Part shown: piece after piece, positions 25,797 through 35,069 of the stretch
Layout: each line of letters opens with the position of its first letter
Numbering within the stretch: the first letter of the stretch is position 1
Notes under the pieces: generated by a model
Databases searched by the model: none
What the model was told of the DNA's origin: nothing
Seen by the model: only the letters and a program-made list of their open reading frames with translations
Position numbers and translations under genes: made by a program
Assembly: GCF_001984575.1 (NCBI RefSeq)
Contig: NZ_LZNS01000001.1
Span: 5,297,933 to 5,361,932 of the forward strand
Length of the DNA stretch: 64,000 nt
Source: Streptomyces sp. MP131-18
GTDB taxonomy: Bacteria > Actinomycetota > Actinomycetes > Streptomycetales > Streptomycetaceae
Direction: 5' to 3'

Positions 25797-28700
25797 CGGC
25801 GGCGCGGGGGGCGGTCCCCCCGGTCCCCCCGGTCCCCCCGGTCGCCGTCGTCGGCATGGCGGCGATGCTGCCGGGCGCGCCCGATCTGGCGACCTACTGG
25901 CGCAATCTGGTCGCGGGCACCGACGCGATCACCGAAGTGCCGGGCGAGCGCTGGGACCCGGCCTACTACCCGGACCCGGTGTACTGCCGGCGCGGCGGCT
26001 TCGTCGACGAGTTCGCCGAGGTGGAGGTCACCAGGTTCGGCATCATGCCGGGCGCGGTGTCCGGCACCGAGCCCGATCAGCTGATCGCGCTCTCGGTCGC
26101 CGCGGACGCCATCGCGGACGCGGGCGGGACCGAGCGGCTGCCCGACCGCGACCGCGTGGGCGTGATCCTGGGCCGCGGCGGCTACCTCTCGCCCGGCCTG
26201 GCCCGCCTCGACCAGCGGCTGCGCACCGCGCACCAGCTCACCCGCACCCTGCGCGAGCTGCTGCCCGAGCTGGGCGATGAGCAGCTGAGCCGGGTGCGTG
26301 CCGCCTTCGAGGAGCGGCTCGGGCCGCACCGCCCCGAGCACGCGATCGGCCTCGTGCCCAACCTCGCGGCCTCGCGGCTCGCCGGCCGCCTCGACCTGCG
26401 CGGCCCGGCCTACACGGTGGACGCGGCCTGCGCGTCCGCGCTCATCGCGGTGGACCAGGCGATCGCCGCGCTGGCCTCCGGCGCGTGCGACGTCATGCTC
26501 GCCGGGGGCGTGCACCACTGCCACGACATCACCCTGTGGAGCGTGTTCGCCCAGCTGAAGGCGCTCTCGCCGAGCCAGCGCATTCGCCCGTTCCACGCCG
26601 GGGCCGACGGCCTGCTCATCGGCGAGGGCACCGGAGTCGTGGTGCTCAAGCGGCTGGCCGACGCCCGGCGCGACGGCGACCGGGTGTACGCCGTCATCCG
26701 CGGCTCCGGGGTCGCGGGCGACGGCCGGGCCGGGGGCCTGGTCAGCCCGGACCCGGGCGGCCAGGCCCGGGCCGTGCGGCTGGCCTGGCGCGCCGCGGGC
26801 CTCGACCCCCGCGCGCCAGGCGCGTTGGGGCTGATCGAGGCGCACGGCACCGCGACGCCCGCCGGGGACGCCGCGGAACTGGCGACGCTGGCCGAGGTGT
26901 TCGGCCCGCCGGGCGCGGGTGACGCGCCCGTCATCGGCTCGGTGAAGTCGATGATCGGCCATCTCATGCCCGCGGCCGGGGCGGCGGGCCTGATCAAGGC
27001 GGCGCTGGCCGTGCACCGAGCGACGCTGCTGCCCACGCTGCACTGCGACGATCCGCATCCGGCGCTCGCGCGGACCGTGTTCCGGCCGCTGGCGGGCGCG
27101 GCGCCCTGGGAGGGCGGCCCGCGCCGCGCCGCGGTCAACGCGTTCGGCTTCGGCGGGATCAACGCGCACCTCGTGCTGGAACAGGACCCGGACGCCCCCG
27201 ACGGCCGGGCCGCCGCGGGTGCGGGTGCCGGGCCCGCGGCCGTGCGCGAGCCGGAGCGGGTGCTGCGGCTCGCCGCCGCGGGCCCGCGGCCGCTGGCGGA
27301 GCTGCTCGACGCGGACGACGCCGCGGTCCGTGCCCTGCCGCAGCCGCCCGCCGCCGCGCCCGCGGCCGAGGGCGAGAGCCGGCTCGGGCTCGTCGAGCCG
27401 ACCGCGAAGCGGATCGCGCTCGCCCGCCGCGCGGTCGCGCGCGGCCGGGCCTGGCGCGGCAGGGACGATGTGTGGTTCAGCCCGCGGCCCCTGCTCGGCG
27501 GCCCGCGGCCCGGCCTGCTGGCGTTCGTCTTCCCCGGTCTTGAGGCCGAGTTCGAGCCGCGCGGGCTCGCGGAGGTGGCCGAGCGGTTCGGTCTCGCGCT
27601 GCCGGCGCGCGCCGCCGCGGACACCGGTGACACCGTGCGGCAGGGCCTCGGCGTGCTGTCGGTCGGCGGGCTGATCGAGGCGGCGCTGCGGCGGATGGGC
27701 GTGGTGCCGGACGGCGTGGCCGGGCACAGCGTCGGGGAGTGGTCCGCGATGGTCGCCGGCGGGCTGTACGGGCGCGAGCAGTCCGACCGGCTGCTCGCCG
27801 CGTTCGACCCGGACTCCCTCGTGGTGCCCGGTCTGGTGTTCGCGGTGCTCGGCACCGCGGCGGACCGGGTGACCGAGGCGCTGGCCGGCCGGCCGGACAT
27901 CGTGCTCAGCCATGACAACTCGCCGCACCAGACGATGGTCTGCGGTCCCGAGCCTGCCGTGGCGGAGCTGGTGCGGTGGTTCCGCGCGCGGCGGGTCCTG
28001 GGGCGGGTGCTGCCGTTCAGGTCCGCCTTCCACACGCCGATGCTCGCGCCCTTCCTGGCGCCGCTCGCCGCGAGCGCGGAACGGCTGGAGGTGCTGCCCG
28101 CGGCGCTGCCGGTGTGGTCGGCCACGACCGCCGCGCCGTTCCCGGCCGATCCGGCGGGCGTGCGGGAGCTGTTCCGGCGGCACCTGCTGGAGCCGGTGCG
28201 GTTCCGGCCGATGATCGAGGCGATGCACGCGGCGGGCTACCGGGTGTTCGTGCAGGCGGGCACCGGGCAGCTGGCCTCGCTGATCGACGACACGCTGACC
28301 GGCCGCCCGCACCTGACCGTGGCGGCAAACTCACCGCACCGCGGCGGCCTCGCGCAGCTGCGCCGCGTCGCGCTCGCGCTGTGGACGGAGGGTTCGCCCG
28401 CCGCGGCGGAGGCCGAGCCGGGCCCCGCGGCACAGCCGGCGCGCGCCGCCGTGCCGCGCGTCGGCGTGCCGTCGGCGCGGCTGCCGCTCGGCGGCCCGCT
28501 GGTCTCGCTGCGCGCGGAGGACCGCGCGGCCCTCGGCGCCGCGCTGCGGTGCGCGCTGGCCGACCGCGCGGCCCGGGACGGGGCGCGGGACCCGGCTCCG
28601 GCTCCGGCCGGGGCCGCGGAGCCCGAGCTGGCCGGACTGCGCGACCTGGGCGAACGGGTCCCCGCCGCCGGGGAGTTGGCCGCGCTGCTCGCCGAGACCG

Positions 28701-30283
28701 CCGGTGCCGCGACCCGCGTCATCACCGCGGCCCGCGCGCCACGGCCGCCCGCGGCGCCGCTGCGCAGCACGCTGCGGATCTCGACCCGCACCATGCCCTA
28801 CCTGCTCGACCACTGCTTCTTCGCGCAGCCGCCCGGCTGGCCCGACATCGCCGACCGGCGGCCCGTGGTGCCCGCCACCACCATCGTCCAGCACATGCAG
28901 GACGCCGCGGAGCGGGCGGCGCCCGGCCGCCGTGCGACGGCGCTGCACGGCGTGCGGTTCGACCAGTGGGCGGACGCCCTGCCGGAAGCGACCGCCGACA
29001 TCACCGTCACGCCCGGCGCGGGCGGCGCGTTCACGGTCGCCTTCGGCGCATACGCCCGCGCCCGCGTCACCGTCGCGGCGCACCACCCCGCGCCGCCCGC
29101 CCCCTGGCCCGCGCCCGCCCCCGGCATGGAGTGGCCCTGTGCGCACGGCCCCGCCGACCTGTACGCGGACCGCTGGATGTTCCACGGCCCCGCGTTCCAG
29201 GGCGTCACCCGCCTCGCCGGCACCGGGGAACGGCACATCCGCGGCACCATCACCGCGCCCGCCGCGCCGGGCGCGCTGCTGGACAATGTCGGCCAGCTCC
29301 TCGGGTACTGGCTGATGGCGACCAGGCCGGGCCGGGCCATCGTCTTCCCGGTGCAGATGGACGCGATCCGCTTCCACGGGCCGCAGCCCCCGCCCGGCAC
29401 CGACGTGGAATGCACCGTCCGCGTCACCGGCCTCGACGAGACGTCCGTGACCGCCGACGTCCAGCTGACCGTGGGCGGCCGGGTGTGGGCGGAGATCGAC
29501 GGGTGGCGCGACCGCAGGTTCGCCGGGCCGCTCTCGCTGCGCTCCGGCGGCTACCCGGAGCGGCGCCCGCTGGCGCGTCAGCAGCCGGGCGGCTGGTGGC
29601 TGCTGACGGACCAGTGGCCCGATCTGGCCTCGCGGGAGCTGGTGATGGGCACCCAGCTCGGCAGCGAGGAACGTGCCGCCTACGCCCGGCGCCCCCCGCG
29701 CGGGCGCAGGGAGTGGCTGCTCGGCAGGATCGCCGCGAAGGACGCGGTGCGCGGGTGGTTGTGGCGGCATGGTGAGGGCGACGTCTTCCCCGCGGAGATC
29801 GGCATCGGGAACGAGCCGACCGGGCGGCCGTTCGCCACCGGTCGGCACGGCCGGGCGCTGCCGCCGCTCGATCTGTCGCTCGCGCACCGCAAGGACGTGG
29901 CCGTCGCGCTCGCCCGCACCGCGGGCGCGGGCGCGGGCATCGACGTGGAGCTGATCGCGCCGGACACCGAGCGCGCCGTCGCGGTGGCGCTCGGCCGGGA
30001 CGAACGCGCGCTGCTGGATGCGTGCGCCGCCGGGGGCGCCGAGCCGGGCGACGCGTGGTTCGCGCGGTTCTGGGCCGCGAAGGAGGCCGCGGCCAAGGCC
30101 GAGGGCACCGGATTCCGCGGCCGCCCGCGGGACTTCGCCGTCGTCGAGGCGGGGCGGGACCAGCTGGTCGTGGCCACGGGCACGGGCCGCCACCGGGTGC
30201 GCTGCACCCGCGTCACGCACGGGGCGAGGGTCTACGCCGTCGCCTGGACCGTACCCAACGAGCACGAGGAGAAGAGCGAGTGA
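25793..30283 (+). CDS. PUFA/secondary-lipid-like synthase B: KS, AT-like, dehydratase, phosphopantetheinyl transferase
   Basis: A 1496-residue multienzyme starting at GTG 25793, which overlaps the previous stop. The ketosynthase is about 17-470 (Cys213 in DAACASAL, His351, His390). The acyltransferase-like domain is about 570-870 with Ser646 in GHSVGEW and His747 in FHTPM, but the usual GQGSQ oxyanion motif reads FPGLEAE, so its activity is uncertain. The double-hotdog dehydratase is about 985-1270 (His1007 in YLLDHC; Asp1164 in LLDNVGQ). The C-terminal Sfp/AcpS-like phosphopantetheinyl transferase is about 1300-1496 (GIDVEL with Asp1384; WAAKEAAAK). A built-in PPTase recalls enediyne synthases and PfaE. 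It has no carrier domain and must use those of synthase A and/or the next gene. Confidence 0.88.
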   Translation: MTAARGAVPPVPPVPPVAVVGMAAMLPGAPDLATYWRNLVAGTDAITEVPGERWDPAYYPDPVYCRRGGFVDEFAEVEVTRFGIMPGAVSGTEPDQLIALSVAADAIADAGGTERLPDRDRVGVILGRGGYLSPGLARLDQRLRTAHQLTRTLRELLPELGDEQLSRVRAAFEERLGPHRPEHAIGLVPNLAASRLAGRLDLRGPAYTVDAACASALIAVDQAIAALASGACDVMLAGGVHHCHDITLWSVFAQLKALSPSQRIRPFHAGADGLLIGEGTGVVVLKRLADARRDGDRVYAVIRGSGVAGDGRAGGLVSPDPGGQARAVRLAWRAAGLDPRAPGALGLIEAHGTATPAGDAAELATLAEVFGPPGAGDAPVIGSVKSMIGHLMPAAGAAGLIKAALAVHRATLLPTLHCDDPHPALARTVFRPLAGAAPWEGGPRRAAVNAFGFGGINAHLVLEQDPDAPDGRAAAGAGAGPAAVREPERVLRLAAAGPRPLAELLDADDAAVRALPQPPAAAPAAEGESRLGLVEPTAKRIALARRAVARGRAWRGRDDVWFSPRPLLGGPRPGLLAFVFPGLEAEFEPRGLAEVAERFGLALPARAAADTGDTVRQGLGVLSVGGLIEAALRRMGVVPDGVAGHSVGEWSAMVAGGLYGREQSDRLLAAFDPDSLVVPGLVFAVLGTAADRVTEALAGRPDIVLSHDNSPHQTMVCGPEPAVAELVRWFRARRVLGRVLPFRSAFHTPMLAPFLAPLAASAERLEVLPAALPVWSATTAAPFPADPAGVRELFRRHLLEPVRFRPMIEAMHAAGYRVFVQAGTGQLASLIDDTLTGRPHLTVAANSPHRGGLAQLRRVALALWTEGSPAAAEAEPGPAAQPARAAVPRVGVPSARLPLGGPLVSLRAEDRAALGAALRCALADRAARDGARDPAPAPAGAAEPELAGLRDLGERVPAAGELAALLAETAGAATRVITAARAPRPPAAPLRSTLRISTRTMPYLLDHCFFAQPPGWPDIADRRPVVPATTIVQHMQDAAERAAPGRRATALHGVRFDQWADALPEATADITVTPGAGGAFTVAFGAYARARVTVAAHHPAPPAPWPAPAPGMEWPCAHGPADLYADRWMFHGPAFQGVTRLAGTGERHIRGTITAPAAPGALLDNVGQLLGYWLMATRPGRAIVFPVQMDAIRFHGPQPPPGTDVECTVRVTGLDETSVTADVQLTVGGRVWAEIDGWRDRRFAGPLSLRSGGYPERRPLARQQPGGWWLLTDQWPDLASRELVMGTQLGSEERAAYARRPPRGRREWLLGRIAAKDAVRGWLWRHGEGDVFPAEIGIGNEPTGRPFATGRHGRALPPLDLSLAHRKDVAVALARTAGAGAGIDVELIAPDTERAVAVALGRDERALLDACAAGGAEPGDAWFARFWAAKEAAAKAEGTGFRGRPRDFAVVEAGRDQLVVATGTGRHRVRCTRVTHGARVYAVAWTVPNEHEEKSE

Positions 30284-30651
30284 GCGTCGTACAGCCGGTC
30301 GCGACCAGGGAGGCCGTGCTGGCCACGATCGCCGGGATGATCACCTCGATCCTCGGCGACGACGAGACCGACGAGACCGACGAGACCAGAGAGACCGGGG
30401 AGACGGGCGAGGCGGGCGAGGCGCAGGACCTGGGGTTCGAGATCGGCATGGACACCAGCCTCGGCGAGGACCTGATGCTGGAGAGCATCGACCTGGTCGC
30501 CCTCTCCGAGCGCCTGGCGGACCGGTACGGGGAGCGGGTCAACCTCGCCGAGCTGATCGCGGGGATGGAGCTGGACGAGCTGATCGAGCTGACCGTGGGC
30601 CGGCTCGTCGACCACGTGCTCGGCGGCATCGAGCCGGCCGGGGAGCGCTGA
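30280..30651 (+). CDS. Discrete acyl carrier protein
   Basis: A 123-residue ACP starting at GTG 30280 inside the previous stop (GTGA). The phosphopantetheine attachment site is Ser69 in DLMLESIDLV, followed by the usual helix II/III sequence (LSERLADRYGERVNLAEL). It carries an uncommon acidic insertion between helix I and the site, ETDETDETRETGETGEAGEA (about 28-47), encoded by a short repeat. It is presumably loaded by the PPTase domain of the upstream synthase and may hold the finished chain for hydrolysis, glycosylation or transfer. Confidence 0.88.
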   Translation: MSVVQPVATREAVLATIAGMITSILGDDETDETDETRETGETGEAGEAQDLGFEIGMDTSLGEDLMLESIDLVALSERLADRYGERVNLAELIAGMELDELIELTVGRLVDHVLGGIEPAGER

Positions 30652-30654
30652 GCG

Positions 30655-31515
30655 GTGCCGATGGTCGAGGCCAACGGCGTGACGCTGAACGTGGTGCGGC
30701 TGCCCCCGCGGCAGGCCGCGGCGGAGCGGCCCGCGCCGGTCGTGGTGTTCCTGCACGGCGCGTTCATCGACAGCCTGGCCAGCTTCTACTTCACGCTCGG
30801 CCCCGCGTTCGCCGCGCGGGGCTGCGAGGCCGTCATGTACGACATGCGCGGGCACGGGCGCAGCGAGCGGCCGCGTTCCGGATACACCGTGCAGGACTTC
30901 GGCGCCGACCTGCGGGCGCTGCTGAGGCGGCTCGGCGTCACCCGGCCCGTTCACCTGGTGGGCAATTCCTTCGGCGGCACCGTGGCGCTCGACCACGCGC
31001 TGCGGTGGCCGGGGAGCACCGCCTCGGTGCTGGTCATCGAGTCGGGTCCGGCGACCGAGCAGTGGGCGGCGACGATGCGCGCCGCGCTGCGCGACACCAC
31101 GGGGGGCGGGCTCGACGCCGGGTCGCTCTCGCGGTTCGTCGAGCTGTACGGGACGGTCTCGTCCACCAGGAGCGGGCCGCGGCACGAGGCGCGCATCGAG
31201 CGGCTCGGCCGGTCCGCGGGGCGGCTGATCGGCTCGACCACCATCGTGCAGGACATCACGGCGGGTCGGCCGGTGACGGAAGAGGAGATCCGTGCCGTCG
31301 ACTGCCCGGTGCTGCTGGTGAACGGCAGCCGGGGCCTCGTCGGCCCGCAGTCGGCGTGGCTGGCCTCGGTACTGCCGCGGGCGCGGATCGCCGAGGTCGC
31401 CGGGATGAAGCACTCGGTGCTGGTGGAGGCACCGGACGCGGTCGGCCGGCTCGCACTCGACTGGGTGGGGGAGCACGCGGGCGCGGGCGGCGCGGTGCGC
31501 GGGGAGGGCCGGTGA
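30655..31515 (+). CDS. Alpha/beta hydrolase (possible chain-releasing thioesterase)
   Basis: A 286-residue alpha/beta-hydrolase. The oxyanion region is VVFLHGAFIDS, DMRGHGRSERP is typical of the fold, and the nucleophile elbow is GNSFGGT with Ser105. The catalytic His lies in AGMKHSVLVEAP near residue 252. In this operon, 3 bp after the ACP gene, it could release or transacylate the lipid chain from the carrier (inference). GTG 30655 fits the GGGGAG spacing; ATG 30661 is the alternative. The stop overlaps the glycosyltransferase start. Confidence 0.85.
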   Translation: MPMVEANGVTLNVVRLPPRQAAAERPAPVVVFLHGAFIDSLASFYFTLGPAFAARGCEAVMYDMRGHGRSERPRSGYTVQDFGADLRALLRRLGVTRPVHLVGNSFGGTVALDHALRWPGSTASVLVIESGPATEQWAATMRAALRDTTGGGLDAGSLSRFVELYGTVSSTRSGPRHEARIERLGRSAGRLIGSTTIVQDITAGRPVTEEEIRAVDCPVLLVNGSRGLVGPQSAWLASVLPRARIAEVAGMKHSVLVEAPDAVGRLALDWVGEHAGAGGAVRGEGR

Positions 31516-32708
31516 GCCGGTTCCTCTTCGTGGTGCCCCCGCTGGTGGGGCACGTGAATCCGGCCGTGGCGGTCGCGGGCGAGCTGGTGGGGCGCGGGCA
31601 CGCCGTGGCGTGGGCGGGCGAGCCGGGTCTGCTGGCGCGGCTGCTCCCGGACGAGGGCCGGGTGTTCGCCTGCGCGGTGCAGCCGGACTGGTCGGCGCGG
31701 CCGGACGGGCTGCGCGGGGTGGCGGCGCTGAAGTTCCTGTGGGAACGCTGGTTCGGGCCGCTGGCCGAGGCGATGCTGCCGGGTGTGGCGGAGGCGGTGG
31801 AGCGGTTCCGGCCGGATCTGATCGTGGCCGATCAGCAGACGGTGGCGGGCGCGCTGGCCGCCGAGCGCGCCGGGCTGCCGTTCGTGACGCTGGCGAGCAC
31901 CTCGGGGGAGCTGACCGGGGCGGTGGGGCTGCCGAAGGTCGGCGCCTGGACCGCCGAGCTGCTGGCCGGGCTGCGGGCGCGGTTCGGCGACCCGGAGGCC
32001 GGGCACGATCCGCGGTTCTCGCCCTGGCTGACGATCGTGTGCTCCACGCCCGAGCTGGCCGGGCCCGTGCCGCCGGACAAGGGGCCGCTGGCGTTCGTCG
32101 GGCCCGCGCTCGGCGCGCGCCCGCGCGATGCGGCGTTCCCGTGGGACTGGGTCGGGGAGGGCGGAGGGCTGCCGCTGGTGCTGGTGACGCTGGGCACGGC
32201 GAACAGCGCGGCGGGCGCCCGGTTCCTCGGCGCGTGCGTGGCCGCCGTGCGCGAGCGGGCGGACCGCCTGCGTGCGGTGGTCGCCGATCCGGGCGGGGTG
32301 CTCGGGCCGCCGTCGGCCGCCCCCGGCCTGCTGGTGCGGCCGGCGGTGCCGCAGCTGCCGCTGCTGGCCGGGGCCGCCGCCGTGGTCTGCCACGCCGGGC
32401 ACAACACGGTGGCCGAGGCGCTGTGGCACGGCGTTCCGCTGGTCGTGGCGCCGATCCGGGACGACCAGCCGGTGATCGCCGGGCAGGTCACGGCGGCGGG
32501 GGCCGGGGTGCGGGTCAGGTTCGGGCGCAGCGGCCCGGAGACGGTCGGCGCCGCGCTGGACGCGGTGCTGTCCGGGCCCGGGTACGCCGCGTCGGCGCGC
32601 CGTGTCGCCGCTTCCTTCCGGGCCGCGGGCGGTGCGGCGGCCGCGGCGGAGCAGGTGGAGCAGGTGGAACGGGCGGAACGGGCGGAGAAGCTGGCGGCGG
32701 GCACATGA
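31512..32708 (+). CDS. Glycosyltransferase, GT1/MGT family
   Basis: A 398-residue GT-B glycosyltransferase starting at GTG 31512 (GTGA overlap). The N-terminal acceptor domain opens with FLFVVPPLVGHVNPAVAVA. The C-terminal donor domain has VLVTLGT, VRPAVPQLPLL and the nucleotide-sugar loop CHAGHNTVAEAL then PIRDDQPVIAGQV. MGT-type enzymes glycosylate macrolides, lipids or carotenoids with NDP-sugars. In this operon it probably decorates the lipid/polyketide product. The C-terminus ends in a short Glu/Ala/Arg repeat helix. Confidence 0.9.
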   Translation: MSRFLFVVPPLVGHVNPAVAVAGELVGRGHAVAWAGEPGLLARLLPDEGRVFACAVQPDWSARPDGLRGVAALKFLWERWFGPLAEAMLPGVAEAVERFRPDLIVADQQTVAGALAAERAGLPFVTLASTSGELTGAVGLPKVGAWTAELLAGLRARFGDPEAGHDPRFSPWLTIVCSTPELAGPVPPDKGPLAFVGPALGARPRDAAFPWDWVGEGGGLPLVLVTLGTANSAAGARFLGACVAAVRERADRLRAVVADPGGVLGPPSAAPGLLVRPAVPQLPLLAGAAAVVCHAGHNTVAEALWHGVPLVVAPIRDDQPVIAGQVTAAGAGVRVRFGRSGPETVGAALDAVLSGPGYAASARRVAASFRAAGGAAAAAEQVEQVERAERAEKLAAGT

Positions 32709-32744
32709 GCGGCGCCGCTCCCGAGAGGTGAGGAGAGCCAGAGG

Positions 32745-33803
32745 ATGACGCCGGACACGGAGCAGATCGCGCGGGCGCGCGCGGACTACCGCGAGGAGCT
32801 GGCCGGCGGGCTGGAGCCGTTCCTGCTGCCCCGCAGGACGGACTGCCCGTGGTGCGGGTCGGAACGGCTGACGTGCCGGGTGCGCACCCGGGACTGGTTC
32901 CAGAAAAAGCCGGGGGAGTTCACGGTGGACCGGTGCGGGGCGTGCGGGCACGTCTTCCAGAATCCGCGGCTGAGCGAGGCGGGTCTCGCGTTCTACTACC
33001 GGGACTTCTACGACGGTTTCTGCGCCGACACCATCGGGCGGCTGTTCGAGGGCGCAGGCCCGCGTTTCCGCGCGAGTGTGGCGGCCGTGACGCCGCATGT
33101 GACGTCGGGCACCTGGCTGGACGTGGGGACGGCGAACGGGGCCTTCCCGGCGGCGGCGCGGCGGATGCTGCCGGACACCGAGTTCCACGGTCTCGACATG
33201 GGCGAAGCCGTGCTGGGAGCGGAACGGTCGGGCCGCGTGGCGCGGGCGTTCCGCGGCTTCCTGACGGAGCTGGCGAGCACGGAGCTGGCCGGGGCCTACG
33301 ACGTGGTGAGCATGTTCCACTACCTGGAGCACACGCAGGACCCGCGGCGCGAGCTGGCAGCCGCGCGCGCCGCGCTGCGGCCGGGCGGCCATCTGGTGAT
33401 CGAGGTGCCGGACCCGGAGTCGCTGTCGGCGCGGCTGTTCGGCCGGTACTGGATGCCGTGGTTGCAGCCGCAGCATCTGAACCTCGTGCCCCTGGCCAAC
33501 ATGCGCAAGGAGCTGACCGGACTCGGCTTCACGGTGCTCGATGTCCGCCCCCGCCCCGCGCACGTGCGCGGGGACGTGATCGCCGCATGCTGGTTTCTGC
33601 TGAACCGGGTGCTGCCGCGGGACGACGTGCCCTGGGACGTGCGCCGACCGGGCGCGGCGGCGCGCTTCGTGCGCAAGGGCGGGGTGCTCGCGGCGCTGCC
33701 CGCGCTGGCCGCGGCGCAGGGGCTTGACGCGCTGCTGGCCGTTCCGGCCAGGCGCGGCAGGCTGGCGAACGCTTACCGGGTGATCGCCAGGCGCGGGGCG
33801 TGA
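32745..33803 (+). CDS. Class I SAM-dependent methyltransferase with N-terminal zinc ribbon
   Basis: A 352-residue protein. Residues 30-70 form a zinc ribbon (Cys34, Cys37, Cys64, Cys67; DCPWCGSE and CGACGHVFQNPR). A class I methyltransferase core follows with motif I TWLDVGTANGAF near 123-135 and VVSMFHYLEH near 190. This two-part layout is common in methyltransferases of glycolipid, sugar or natural-product clusters. The ATG at 32745 has GAGGAG upstream. It is the last gene of the synthase operon, 36 bp after the glycosyltransferase, and likely O- or C-methylates the sugar or aglycone. Confidence 0.87.
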   Translation: MTPDTEQIARARADYREELAGGLEPFLLPRRTDCPWCGSERLTCRVRTRDWFQKKPGEFTVDRCGACGHVFQNPRLSEAGLAFYYRDFYDGFCADTIGRLFEGAGPRFRASVAAVTPHVTSGTWLDVGTANGAFPAAARRMLPDTEFHGLDMGEAVLGAERSGRVARAFRGFLTELASTELAGAYDVVSMFHYLEHTQDPRRELAAARAALRPGGHLVIEVPDPESLSARLFGRYWMPWLQPQHLNLVPLANMRKELTGLGFTVLDVRPRPAHVRGDVIAACWFLLNRVLPRDDVPWDVRRPGAAARFVRKGGVLAALPALAAAQGLDALLAVPARRGRLANAYRVIARRGA

Positions 33804-33828
33804 GCCGGGACGTCGGGGCCCGTGGGGC

Positions 33829-34827
33829 TCAGTCGGCGGCTTCGATGAGGAACTGCTGATCGGCCGTGCCGACGCATGTCATCTGCGCGACCTCGGCGCC
33901 CTCCTCGTCGACCGGGCCGATGAAGCCGAGGCACTTGTCGCTGTGGGCGGGCATGATGCGGTAGCCGCCCGCGGTGGGCACGTCCATGGGCTCGATGACG
34001 AAACGCTGGTGCGGCAGGCCGTCGTTGCAATCGCGGGGCGCGAGCAGCAGGCCGTCCTCCTGGCCGCCCTGGTCGACGGTCAGGCAGCCGGGTCCGTTGT
34101 CGGGGTGGACGAACAGGAGCTGGTAGGTGCCCTCCGCCGCCTGTTGCAGGACGATCCGCGGCGGGGCGGCCGTCGCGGTGGCGCATTCGCGCTGGACGAG
34201 CAGCGGCCGGTCGGTCCGCCCGTTGCGTTCGCGTCCCTCGGTCAGGCACATGCCGGTGTGGGCGGGGCGCAGCAGGACGTCGCCGAGGGGCGGGACGTGC
34301 TGGTCGGCGCTTTCTGGCGACGGCTGGGCGACGGGGTCCCGCGGCTCGTCGTCGGAGCCGGCGGCGAGGACGCCGCCGATGCCCGCGACGATCAGGCCAC
34401 CGGCCGCGGCGGCGGTGAGCAGCCGCCGCCAGTGGCGGCGGGCCGTCGGCGCCGCGGGCTGCGGCGGCTCGTCCGGCTCGGCTTCGGTTTCGGCTTCGGC
34501 TTTTGCTTCGTCGGTGTCCTGAGCTTCGTCGGGGCCCTCGGCGCCGACGGCGATGCGGGTGCGGGCCGCGAGCCACCGTTCCGCGTCCTCGCCGGTGCCG
34601 CCGCAGGCGCGGACCAGCCCGGTGACGACGGCGGCGCTGGGCAGCGAGGTGCGGGTCAGGCTGCCGGCGAGGGTGCTGGTCGGCAGGCTGTGGCCGACCG
34701 CCGCGGCGCGTTCCGTCAGCTCCCGGAAGGTCAGGCCCGACGCGTCCTTCAGCGCCCGGAGCGCGTCGACGAACTCCTCGGGCGTGGCGAGGCCCGCGGG
34801 GCCGTTCCTCCTGCGCTCTGGCGTCAT
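33829..34827 (-). CDS. Membrane protein with XRE-like N-terminus and ricin-type beta-trefoil lectin domain
   Basis: A 332-residue protein. Residues 15-95 resemble the helical DNA-binding-like domain found at the start of many Streptomyces hybrid proteins (EEFVDALRALKDASGLTFRELTERA, as in XRE-type sequences). An acidic linker (100-135) leads to a single membrane helix (about 143-167; LLTAAAAGGLIVAGIGGVL). The extracellular part (about 200-332) is a ricin-B-type trefoil with repeated Q-x-W-like strands (QQFLIEA, HQRFVIEP) and paired Cys (GMCLTEG, DKCLGF). It may sense or bind external carbohydrate. ATG 34827 follows GAGGGGGA. It is convergent with the methyltransferase gene. Confidence 0.78.
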   Translation of the reverse strand: MTPERRRNGPAGLATPEEFVDALRALKDASGLTFRELTERAAAVGHSLPTSTLAGSLTRTSLPSAAVVTGLVRACGGTGEDAERWLAARTRIAVGAEGPDEAQDTDEAKAEAETEAEPDEPPQPAAPTARRHWRRLLTAAAAGGLIVAGIGGVLAAGSDDEPRDPVAQPSPESADQHVPPLGDVLLRPAHTGMCLTEGRERNGRTDRPLLVQRECATATAAPPRIVLQQAAEGTYQLLFVHPDNGPGCLTVDQGGQEDGLLLAPRDCNDGLPHQRFVIEPMDVPTAGGYRIMPAHSDKCLGFIGPVDEEGAEVAQMTCVGTADQQFLIEAAD

Positions 34828-35069
34828 GGCCGCTCCCCCTCTGTGCTGCTCGCGCGGAAGCTTCCCCCCAACCGGCGTTCCTGCCAAACCGCGGGGTGCA
34901 CTGTCGGCCATTCCGGGGGCGGCGCGGCCCGGTGCCGGGGCGGCGCCGCGGGTCCTGCCGGGCGCGCCCGGCAGGACCGTGAACGGCCAGGACGCCCGGC
35001 CGCGCCCGCCCGCCTGCCGCGTTCGACGGAGCGCGGCGGCACCGGGCGGGGCGGCGGGCACCGCCGGAA

